A stretch of 64,000 nt of DNA from an uncultured Alphaproteobacteria bacterium. Lineage in GTDB: Bacteria; Pseudomonadota; Alphaproteobacteria; HIMB59; GCA-002718135. Location of the stretch: the NCBI GenBank assembly GCA_902621165.1, contig CACNKX010000001.1:339071-403070 (forward strand), read 5' to 3'. The position numbers and the translations under genes are program-made. Under the pieces are notes generated by a model. That model was not told the origin of the DNA. It did no database searches and worked only from the letters and a program-made list of their open reading frames with translations. Positions 57,474 to 63,681 of the stretch are shown here, in pieces (positions within the stretch are counted from its first letter, which is position 1; each line of letters begins with the position of its first letter).

Positions 57474-58094
57474 ATGAACATAACTCTACGCATAATTTTC
57501 TTATTTATAATTTTAACAACCTTCTCAAAAAATTTATACTCCTATACATTATACTACGTTGGGGAAGTTGAATCCCGTGTCTATAATGATGCATGGAGTC
57601 AATTTTTTGATAAAAAAATAAAGGTTTATGCTGGTGCCTCTAAAGAAGATGCAACAATAGGTTTAAGCTTTGATATGAGTCTAACCGAATTTACAGTAGC
57701 CTACAGGTTTGATTATATGAATGACAAAGATTTAGCTAAAAATAATTTCTTTAACGATTTAATATACTCACTTAATAAAGGTGTTGAGTGGTCTCAAATA
57801 GCAAAAGATAATAGCGCAGAGACACAAAAAAAAATTAAAGTAGATCTATGTAATATGACATTAGAATGGGAAGGTGTTTATTGTGAAGCTACTTTTTTTT
57901 CTGCAAATCAAGGCAATCAAACAGATTTTATTTTGTTAGTTAAAGAAGATGGAGAATACTCATTTAATGAGGATAAATTTTATATAGATTTTAATAATCA
58001 AAAAAAATTACAAGATATATTACTAAACCAAGTTAAGGATAAACTTCTCTATTCTTTAGAGCAACAAGAGAAAAGTGCTGATCTTTTTAACTAA
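57474..58094 (+). CDS. exported protein of unknown function (module 1)
   Basis: A 206-residue protein with a signal peptide (about 1-23, LRIIFLFIILTTFSKNLYS). The mature part begins YTLYYVGEVESRVYNDAW and has two cysteines (in VDLCNMTLEWEGVYCEATFF), which may form a disulfide. No family recognised. It is the sole gene of module 1 and sits squarely between the two repeat pairs. Confidence 0.7.
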   Translation: MNITLRIIFLFIILTTFSKNLYSYTLYYVGEVESRVYNDAWSQFFDKKIKVYAGASKEDATIGLSFDMSLTEFTVAYRFDYMNDKDLAKNNFFNDLIYSLNKGVEWSQIAKDNSAETQKKIKVDLCNMTLEWEGVYCEATFFSANQGNQTDFILLVKEDGEYSFNEDKFYIDFNNQKKLQDILLNQVKDKLLYSLEQQEKSADLFN

Positions 58095-58103
58095 ACAAAA
58101 ATT

Positions 58104-58125
58104 ATCGGCACTATATCGGCACTCC
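58104..58125 (+). repeat. module 1 right paired 11-bp repeat
   Basis: ATCGGCACTAT followed by ATCGGCACTCC, same orientation and nearly the same units as the left pair. Confidence 0.7.
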
Positions 58126-58200
58126 ACATAAAAAAAAATAAAATTGATGGGATAATATTTTATAGATTACTTAGGATTGTGGTGATCAAGTTCGTACTCG

Positions 58201-58251
58201 GCAACCTTGCCAAGGTTGAAGTCGAGGGTTCGAATCCCTTCGCCCGCTCCA
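58201..58251 (+). repeat. tRNA-Gly 3' fragment A (attachment site)
   Basis: 51 bp identical to tRNA positions 57367-57417, from the anticodon stem through CCA (two more A residues also match). Lacks acceptor 5' strand and D arm, so not a tRNA gene. Identity starting at the anticodon arm is typical of anticodon-loop integration. Confidence 0.92.
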
Positions 58252-58286
58252 AATCCCAATCCCACCTTTAAATTTTAAATTCCATT

Positions 58287-58308
58287 TGCAATATAGTTAC
58301 AATATAGT
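58287..58308 (+). repeat. module 2 left paired 11-bp repeat
   Basis: TGCAATATAGT then TACAATATAGT, starting 36 bp after the CCA of fragment A. Same position and sequence family as module 4 left (61176-61197). Confidence 0.7.
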
Positions 58309-58326
58309 TTTAATGTTTTAACAAAT

Positions 58327-58707
58327 ATGAAAATCCTACTCACATTCTTTGTTTTGTTCTTTTCACCTTTATTATTTGCTAAAGAAATCCTGATTGATTG
58401 CGGAATAGGACTCTCATTTAAAATTGATCCAAAAAAAAATCAAATATTAGCAAAAAACAAATTTACAGACTACAAATGGTCGGAAGATTATTTTGATTAC
58501 AAAATTGTTACCATAAACGAAACTGAATTAGTAATTGGTAGTGATGCAGGGTGGCAAAATAATAATAAAAATATCTCATATAATAGACTGCTTATAAGAG
58601 CACCGGGTTTGGTCGGTCGAGTTAATAATTTTTACTTTTATAATTCTAAGGACTTAAATATTGAAACAATAGATAGAGTGGTGAATTGTACATATAAAAG
58701 ATATTAA
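58327..58707 (+). CDS. small exported protein of unknown function (module 2)
   Basis: A 126-residue protein with a clear signal peptide (MKILLTFFVLFFSPLLFA) and a short beta-rich mature part with two cysteines (IDCGIGLSF and VVNCTYKRY), probably a disulfide joining the ends. No family recognised. Starts 18 bases after the left repeat pair; six bases before the next gene. Confidence 0.68.
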   Translation: MKILLTFFVLFFSPLLFAKEILIDCGIGLSFKIDPKKNQILAKNKFTDYKWSEDYFDYKIVTINETELVIGSDAGWQNNNKNISYNRLLIRAPGLVGRVNNFYFYNSKDLNIETIDRVVNCTYKRY

Positions 58708-58713
58708 TTACTA

Positions 58714-58989
58714 ATGATAAATAGATTTAAAATTAAACACATAGGTTTCCATCGTCTTGGAATTATTTTAGGAGTTTTATTTGTAATTATAGGACCGTGG
58801 TTTATTGATGGGTTAGATAGTTACCGAAACGATTTTGAAATACTAGAAATAATAGATACTCATTTAGATTTATTGTACGAAGTTATTGAGAGTGGATATT
58901 ATTTTTTAATATTACTATATCCTGTTTTTTACTTAGTAGGATATTTTTCTTTGAAATTAATTTACTGGATTATATCTGGTTTTAGGTAA
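58714..58989 (+). CDS. small two-helix membrane protein (module 2)
   Basis: A 91-residue protein with membrane segments at about 15-33 and 62-86 and an acidic loop between. Six bases after the previous gene, so probably cotranscribed. No family recognised; could pair with the exported protein before it. Confidence 0.6.
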   Translation: MINRFKIKHIGFHRLGIILGVLFVIIGPWFIDGLDSYRNDFEILEIIDTHLDLLYEVIESGYYFLILLYPVFYLVGYFSLKLIYWIISGFR

Positions 58990-58994
58990 TTGAA

Positions 58995-59555
58995 CTACTC
59001 ACCTTTTAAAAAAGGTATAGGGATTCTAGTTTCTAATATTTCTAAATTTTTTCCGTTAAAATATAGAATTGATTTACAACTTCCCGTATTAGGTCCGCCA
59101 ATATCTTCACAACCTATTCTATGTGAAAACAATTCCAAAACTGTTGCATACGGAGATTTGTTATAAAAAGTTATATTTATTGCTTGTGTCCAAAAATTAA
59201 AAATTCCTTCTGAAATATTTTCTTCATACATGCCACTAATTTTTTTAATTTGATCTTCGCTCACATTTATTAGAATAGTGTAATGACTTCCTCCAGTTCC
59301 ACCTGCAAAAGCAGAATAAGATTCTTCACATAATGCACCACTCCAATCAATAATCAAATCTTTTATATAATCATTAGAAATATCAGTAAATGTAATACCA
59401 GGATACGATTTAAGATTACCATGCCCTTCTTCTTGACAATAATTATTAAGAAATTGAAATTTGTCATAGAGAACTTCACTAAGTATACTTTTTTCTAACG
59501 CATAGGATTTATTAAAAAAAAATATAATTAAGAGTAAAGTTAATATATATTTCAT
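58995..59555 (-). CDS. exported protein of unknown function (module 2)
   Basis: A 186-residue protein with signal peptide (about 1-19, MKYILTLLLIIFFFNKSYA). The mature part has four cysteines (LNNYCQEEG, GALCEES, IGCEDIGG, GSCKSIL) and a DLIIDWSGALCEESYSAFAGGTGG stretch. Convergent with the membrane protein, 5 bases between stops. No family recognised. Confidence 0.68.
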   Translation of the reverse strand: MKYILTLLLIIFFFNKSYALEKSILSEVLYDKFQFLNNYCQEEGHGNLKSYPGITFTDISNDYIKDLIIDWSGALCEESYSAFAGGTGGSHYTILINVSEDQIKKISGMYEENISEGIFNFWTQAINITFYNKSPYATVLELFSHRIGCEDIGGPNTGSCKSILYFNGKNLEILETRIPIPFLKGE

Positions 59556-59595
59556 AATAAATTCTTAAATGATTAATGGATAATTTAAAATATAA

Positions 59596-59617
59596 TTCAA
59601 CACACCTTCAATACACT
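59596..59617 (+). repeat. module 2 right paired 11-bp repeat (diverged)
   Basis: TTCAACACACC then TTCAATACACT, ending 72 bp before the CCA of fragment B, the same distance as in module 3. Confidence 0.5.
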
Positions 59618-59658
59618 TTGCCTAGAATTTGTTTTATTACTTGGGAAAATATAAGCGA

Positions 59659-59689
59659 GTCGAGAATTCGAATCCCTTCGCCCGCTCCA
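59659..59689 (+). repeat. tRNA-Gly 3' fragment B (attachment site)
   Basis: 31 bp matching the tRNA from GTCGAG to CCA, except AA in place of GG in the T stem. The same AA change is in fragment D. Identity starts at the variable loop/T arm, unlike fragment A. Confidence 0.85.
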
Positions 59690-59724
59690 ATAAATCTCTC
59701 AAATTTTAGTTTTTTAAATTCATA

Positions 59725-59746
59725 CACGACACCTAAGCGACGATTC
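59725..59746 (+). repeat. module 3 left CGAC-type 11-bp repeat
   Basis: CGAC recurs with an 11-base period (59727 and 59738). A related CGACAC lies at 60054-60059 after the small gene. Weak match. Confidence 0.35.
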
Positions 59747-59777
59747 AATTTAAATTTATTTAATTTTAAAAATATTA

Positions 59778-60023
59778 GTGGTAAGATTTTATGTGGAAAA
59801 GAAAACAGCATATCATGATAGTTATTTTGGTTTAATTACATCAATACTAAGCGCAATATACACTTTAGTTTATACTTATTTGATTTTTAAACATGGGTTT
59901 GATTGGGGAATAAGTGGAAACAATGGCAAGAATGGCATCCTATTTATATTTTACTTGATATGCATTGGTGTTACAGGAGATCTTATTGTTAAGTTGTTAA
60001 GGAAACCAGATTTTTATAAATAA
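59778..60023 (+). CDS. small membrane protein (module 3)
   Basis: An 81-residue protein with two membrane segments (about 19-40 and 52-70) and a GNNGKNG loop. Starts with GTG at 59778, or GTG 59793. No ATG start at a sensible place and no family recognised, so the reading frame is less certain than its neighbours. Confidence 0.5.
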   Translation: MVRFYVEKKTAYHDSYFGLITSILSAIYTLVYTYLIFKHGFDWGISGNNGKNGILFIFYLICIGVTGDLIVKLLRKPDFYK

Positions 60024-60072
60024 TTAACAATTATATTTTGTGTGATACTCACACGACACTTTACGCCTATAT

Positions 60073-61005
60073 TTATTCATTAATTGTATATATTTTTGTG
60101 CAATATCCTTCATCAAGCATTTCAAAAGCATCGTTATAAAAAGATTTATTTTCAGGTTGATCACATTTATACAAATAATATTCATCTCCATTTATTTCCT
60201 CAATAAAATTGGGAATGAATTGTCCGTTTTCAACTTTATAGATTGCATATAAATTATTACAGCAACCACCACTTGCATATGTAGATATTATTTTTTTAGA
60301 TAAATTTATGTCAAGGGAATGCGCATCAAAGTTATTAGGTAGAGATGAATGTCTTTCACCATTTAATTCAAAAATTAGTAATTCAGGGTACCACCTTTGT
60401 CCCTCAAATTTATTTAAAATAATAATTTCATTGGTATCATCAAAATCAATATCAAATATAAGCACATGATCATCATGGTGGATTTTAAAACACTTATCTG
60501 AACTTTCATGAACAAATTTTTTGTCTAATAGTTTAGTATAATAATCATTTTCATCACAGTTTGCTATTTCGCTCAATTGAATATTTGGTTCTTTTTGAAT
60601 TTTTAAAACTTCACTTAAATCATCATACTTATGCATATTAACTAAATCGTCTGCGGAAAATTCTGGATCTTCTAAAAAAAATTTCTCATTTTCAACAATT
60701 CTATAGAGCATACCTTCATCAGAAGACCATTCTAAATTACCACCGCAGCAAAGGGTGTTGGTATAAAACTCAATTGGAAAAAATATAACTTTATCTGTTT
60801 GCAAGTTTTGAATTTTAAAACTAGCGGGTCCTTGATAACTTCCCATTGCCCCCGCAAAATAAGGATATTGCAAGATCTCTATTTTATAATTATCAATCAT
60901 AAAATTATTTATTACAAGTTTTCTTTTATCAATTTCAGCATTTGCCATTATTGAAAAAAATAGTGTCAAAAACAAAATAACAAAAAACTTCAAAAAACTG
61001 ATCAT
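60073..61005 (-). CDS. exported protein of unknown function (module 3)
   Basis: A 310-residue protein with signal peptide (about 1-23, ending IMANA). Mature part has paired cysteines (LCCGGNLEW; SGGCCNNLYA) and an acidic loop HDDHVLIFDIDFDDTNEII that resembles calcium-binding FG-GAP/VCBS-like loops (resemblance only). Largest unknown in the array. Opposite strand to the array direction. Confidence 0.72.
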   Translation of the reverse strand: MISFLKFFVILFLTLFFSIMANAEIDKRKLVINNFMIDNYKIEILQYPYFAGAMGSYQGPASFKIQNLQTDKVIFFPIEFYTNTLCCGGNLEWSSDEGMLYRIVENEKFFLEDPEFSADDLVNMHKYDDLSEVLKIQKEPNIQLSEIANCDENDYYTKLLDKKFVHESSDKCFKIHHDDHVLIFDIDFDDTNEIIILNKFEGQRWYPELLIFELNGERHSSLPNNFDAHSLDINLSKKIISTYASGGCCNNLYAIYKVENGQFIPNFIEEINGDEYYLYKCDQPENKSFYNDAFEMLDEGYCTKIYTINE

Positions 61006-61035
61006 TCATTTAATATTAACCAATCTACTTATATC

Positions 61036-61068
61036 TTCAATAGAGTTTCAATAGAGTTTCAATAGAGT
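61036..61068 (+). repeat. module 3 right triple 11-bp repeat
   Basis: Three perfect TTCAATAGAGT units in a row, ending 72 bp before the CCA of fragment C. Confidence 0.8.
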
Positions 61069-61117
61069 TTTGTTAAAAATTGTTGTATTACTTGGGTTGA
61101 GTGAAGCGAGTGATGCA

Positions 61118-61140
61118 TTCGTATCCCTTCGCCCGCTCCA
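61118..61140 (+). repeat. tRNA-Gly 3' fragment C (attachment site)
   Basis: 23 bp from TTCG of the T loop to CCA with one mismatch (T for A). The 40 bases before it resemble those before fragment B (shared TATTACTTGGG and AAGCGAG). Confidence 0.8.
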
Positions 61141-61175
61141 AATCCCAATCCCACCTTTAAATTTTAAAATCCATT

Positions 61176-61197
61176 TGCAATATAGTTTCAATATAGT
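61176..61197 (+). repeat. module 4 left paired 11-bp repeat
   Basis: TGCAATATAGT then TTCAATATAGT, starting 36 bp after the CCA of fragment C; same spacing as module 2. Confidence 0.75.
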
Positions 61198-61215
61198 TTT
61201 ATGTTATTAGGAATT

Positions 61216-61911
61216 ATGAAAATTATTTTAGCGACTTTTATTATATTTTTTTCTACCTCATTAATATCGAATGAAGTTCAATTATATAAAAAGGTAAGTG
61301 ATAACATACCAAAGGTTGAAGTTGAAAATACAGTATATATGGGAGATAGAATGTTGGAGCAGAGAACAGGAATGTTCTCTGAGTGTCTGACCCCATTATT
61401 CAGTGACGAGAAAAGAAAACTTGGTGGTTGGGTATTGTCTATTAGAGCAAATGAACCTTTATGCAAATACAAAGAAAAAGACAAAGGATACTATCCCTCT
61501 TACATAAATGGAGTTAGTCCTTCTGATATGGATGATGTCGAAGATGTAATTTATGAAGTTCGATTAAAGGGAAAGAAAGAAGGAAAATATAAAATCTGTC
61601 TTGTCTTAGGAGGTTTAAACGCTCATTGTGTTAAAAAATTATCAAGTGATGATTATAAATTTGAAACAGTTTTTGTTTTTGAAAAAGATTCTCTGCAAAG
61701 AGTAATAGAGTATGCAGGTAAAAAAGGAACAATTATAAAATTTATCTATTCTGAGTTTAAAGACAATATGGCGAGAGATGCTTTTACAAGAGAATTTGAA
61801 ATAGACTTAAATGAAGGTACTACTGTTGCTTATAAAGGAGCAATATTTGAAATAATTGAAGCAAATAACGCAACGATAAAATATAAAGTTATAAGACATT
61901 TCGAAAAATAA
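61216..61911 (+). CDS. exported protein of unknown function (module 4)
   Basis: A 231-residue protein with signal peptide (MKIILATFIIFFSTSLISN). I take the ATG at 61216, preceded by AGGA, over the ATG at 61201 that nearly touches the repeat pair. Mature part contains SECLTPLFSDEKRKLGGWVLSIRANEPLCKYKEKDKGYYPSYING and later single cysteines. No family recognised. Confidence 0.7.
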   Translation: MKIILATFIIFFSTSLISNEVQLYKKVSDNIPKVEVENTVYMGDRMLEQRTGMFSECLTPLFSDEKRKLGGWVLSIRANEPLCKYKEKDKGYYPSYINGVSPSDMDDVEDVIYEVRLKGKKEGKYKICLVLGGLNAHCVKKLSSDDYKFETVFVFEKDSLQRVIEYAGKKGTIIKFIYSEFKDNMARDAFTREFEIDLNEGTTVAYKGAIFEIIEANNATIKYKVIRHFEK

Positions 61912-61919
61912 TTATAAAG

Positions 61920-61941
61920 TGCAATATAGTTGCAATATAGT
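61920..61941 (+). repeat. module 4 right paired 11-bp repeat
   Basis: Two perfect TGCAATATAGT units, ending 71 bp before the CCA of fragment D. Confidence 0.78.
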
Positions 61942-61981
61942 TTTTCAATTTTTGGGACCCCATAAGGCATAGATTAAGCAG

Positions 61982-62012
61982 GTCGAGAATTCGAATCCCT
62001 TTGCCCGCTCCA
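61982..62012 (+). repeat. tRNA-Gly 3' fragment D (attachment site)
   Basis: 31 bp from GTCGAG to CCA with the same AA-for-GG change as fragment B plus one C-to-T near the acceptor. Confidence 0.85.
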
Positions 62013-62099
62013 TGTTTTCTCCCGAATATTGAACGATGTAGCGTCGAAGAAATTTTTAAGTAGCCCTTGCGTAGTAGCTAATAGTTTAATTTTTTATAT

Positions 62100-62360
62100 T
62101 TATTTTTGAATAAATCTTTTCATAGTATCAAAAACAACACCATGCTTTTCAGCTTCATTTTTCACTTCATCTGAACTAAGAACTTTGTCCATTTCTTCTT
62201 CATCTAAAACATTAAAGCATATTGAAACGTGATTCGAATTTTCGGTATCTACAAAATCAACAATATTATCAGCAAACTTTGAGAATGTTTTTACTCTCTC
62301 ATCATTAAAAGATAACCACTCTTCAACATTTTTTACTTCATGACTAATTATTTGTAACAT
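62100..62360 (-). CDS. small cytoplasmic protein, possible dimeric alpha/beta-barrel fold
   Basis: An 86-residue protein, MLQIISHEVKNVEEWLSF onward. The ATG at 62360 is chosen because AGGAGGT lies 6 bases upstream, the best Shine-Dalgarno in the array; an ATG at 62399 lacks one. The pattern of a strand, a helix with EEWLSFND, and VSICFNVLDEEEMDKVL resembles ABM-like small proteins, but this is only a resemblance. Confidence 0.68.
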   Translation of the reverse strand: MLQIISHEVKNVEEWLSFNDERVKTFSKFADNIVDFVDTENSNHVSICFNVLDEEEMDKVLSSDEVKNEAEKHGVVFDTMKRFIQK

Positions 62361-62543
62361 TTTACCTCCTTGATATTTTATAAAATCTATCAAATCCAAT
62401 AATTATTACAAAATTATTAAAAAGTGTAATATTTAATTTTATTATTAAATAAAAATCATAAAAAAAATTAATTATAATTATTAAAAAATATTAATATTTA
62501 AATTTGTAATAAATATTTAAAAATTTCTTTCTAAATATTTTAA

Positions 62544-63371
62544 GTGTTTAAAAATATTTTTTTGGCTTCATATCCTAAATCCGGCAATACATGGATGAGA
62601 GCTATAATTTCAAACCTTTATAATTTTGATAAAGAGTTTAATCTAAAAACCTTAAAGTCAATACCATTATTGTCAATTAAAAAAAACTTTGATGAATTTG
62701 AAAATAAAATCTATTCTGACAACAATGTTTTGCATTTTGACTGGGTATCAGAAAATATTATTGATTGTCAAAAAATACTAAATAAGAAATCAAATCACTT
62801 AAATATATTTAAAACCCATAGTGTTAGACATAAAAAATTTACAAACGAAACTGTAAATGCAGGTTTTATTTATATTATAAGAGACCCAAGGGATGTGGTC
62901 ATTTCTTTTAAAAATTTTAGCGGCAAAAGTTTAGATAAAATAATTAATGAGCTTCTTTTTGAAAAAAAAAACATAATTAATACAAATGGTGCTCATGAAC
63001 TATTTTCTACTTGGGAGCTTAATGTTTTATCATGGTTAAATTATAAAACTGTACCCAGATTAATTATTAGGTATGAAGACTTAAAGGTAAATATAAAGGA
63101 AGTAGTTATTAAAGTTATAGAATTCTTAAATAAAACGCACAGAATAAAGCTCAATTTAAGTAACGCAGACATTGATCAAATAATAGAAAATACTAATTTT
63201 AATAATCTTAAAAAAATAGAAAATAAATATGGTTTTGATGAATCTTCAGAACATTCAAGATTTTTCAGATCCGGAACATCAAATCAATGGAAAGATATTT
63301 TATCAAAAACAAAGCTTGGGCTTATAGAAAATAATTTAAAAACGTTAATGAAGCATTTTAATTATATTTAG
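62544..63371 (+). CDS. sulfotransferase-family protein
   Basis: A 275-residue PAPS-dependent sulfotransferase (PF00685-like). 5'-phosphosulfate loop YPKSGNTW (10-17), catalytic KTH (90-92), 3'-phosphate site RDPRDVVISF (from 113), and a C-terminal RSGTSNQWKD (from 242) equal to the RxGxxxxWK motif. GTG start directly after an in-frame stop. Substrate unknown; a cell-surface glycan or lipid is plausible. Long A/T-rich upstream (62400-62540). Confidence 0.85.
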   Translation: MFKNIFLASYPKSGNTWMRAIISNLYNFDKEFNLKTLKSIPLLSIKKNFDEFENKIYSDNNVLHFDWVSENIIDCQKILNKKSNHLNIFKTHSVRHKKFTNETVNAGFIYIIRDPRDVVISFKNFSGKSLDKIINELLFEKKNIINTNGAHELFSTWELNVLSWLNYKTVPRLIIRYEDLKVNIKEVVIKVIEFLNKTHRIKLNLSNADIDQIIENTNFNNLKKIENKYGFDESSEHSRFFRSGTSNQWKDILSKTKLGLIENNLKTLMKHFNYI

Positions 63372-63466
63372 TAATCAGGACAAAGTATGATTATAAAAAA
63401 ATAAGAATTTGCCTCTCTGTTGCCTTTCAGAATTGTTGCCTTCAATAGCTCAAAGATCTCTCTTTT

Positions 63467-63488
63467 GGGGGACATATGGGGGATACTT
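63467..63488 (+). repeat. module 5 right paired 11-bp repeat
   Basis: GGGGGACATAT then GGGGGATACTT, ending 124 bp before the CCA of fragment E; 126 bp in module 1. Confidence 0.65.
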
Positions 63489-63561
63489 CGATTACAAAAA
63501 CTAAACTTGTTTTAAAATTATTTCACATAATTTGAAGGAAATTACAAATTATTTCTATTTG

Positions 63562-63612
63562 GCAACCTTGCCAAGGTTGAAGTCGAGGGTTCGAATCCCT
63601 TCGCCCGCTCCA
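63562..63612 (+). repeat. tRNA-Gly 3' fragment E (attachment site)
   Basis: 51 bp identical to tRNA 57367-57417 and to fragment A, from the anticodon stem to CCA. Not a tRNA gene. Confidence 0.92.
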
Positions 63613-63659
63613 AGAGATCTGCCAAAAATTAAATCTTGCATAGTTAGCGAATAGGACTA

Positions 63660-63681
63660 ATCGACACTACATCGACAGTTG
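63660..63681 (+). repeat. module 6 left paired 11-bp repeat
   Basis: ATCGACACTAC then ATCGACAGTTG, 48 bp after the CCA of fragment E. Close to the module 1 units (ATCGGCACTAT). Indicates that another module starts here and runs past the window. Confidence 0.6.

Larger units (their letters stand above)
57418..58251 (+). mobile_element. tRNA-Gly module 1
   Basis: About 834 bp between the intact tRNA and 3'-fragment A. Holds one gene for an exported protein, flanked on both sides by paired ATCGGCAC-type 11-bp repeats (57443-57464 and 58104-58125). The right pair ends 126 bp before the CCA of fragment A. No integrase. Confidence 0.7.
58252..59689 (+). mobile_element. tRNA-Gly module 2
   Basis: About 1.44 kb between fragments A and B. 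Carries three small genes (58327, 58714, 58995). Left end has paired TNCAATATAGT repeats; right end a diverged pair. Its first about 60 bp are nearly identical to the start of module 4. Confidence 0.68.
59690..61140 (+). mobile_element. tRNA-Gly module 3 (possibly composite)
   Basis: About 1.45 kb between fragments B and C. Holds a small membrane protein gene (59778-60023) and an exported protein gene (60073-61005). Right end carries three TTCAATAGAGT units. CGACAC-type repeats on both sides of the small gene suggest that it was once a separate insertion. Confidence 0.62.
61141..62012 (+). mobile_element. tRNA-Gly module 4
   Basis: About 872 bp between fragments C and D with a single exported-protein gene, flanked by matching TNCAATATAGT pairs on both sides. 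The clearest single-gene module. Confidence 0.72.
62013..63612 (+). mobile_element. tRNA-Gly module 5
   Basis: About 1.6 kb between fragments D and E with a small minus-strand gene and a sulfotransferase gene. The right end has a GGGGGACATAT-type pair ending 124 bp before the CCA of fragment E. No matching left pair was found. Confidence 0.66.

Noticed and set aside
58201-58251. Second (and further) tRNA-Gly genes at the fragment positions
   Set aside because: The fragments lack the 5' acceptor strand and D arm; upstream sequence cannot pair with CGCCCGC. They are 3' remnants.
58714-58989. Toxin-antitoxin or holin assignment for the small membrane proteins of the modules
   Set aside because: Size and two helices fit many families; no motif supports a specific call.
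59608-59811. 67-codon minus-strand frame reading across fragment B
   Set aside because: It runs through a tRNA fragment and repeat, has no signal, family or good ribosome site; chance frame.
59576-59818. 80-codon plus-strand frame across fragment B
   Set aside because: Same region and same reason; overlaps the better-supported gene at 59778.
57443-63681. CRISPR array
   Set aside because: The 11-bp repeats occur only in pairs or triples directly abutting, without spacers, and differ between modules.
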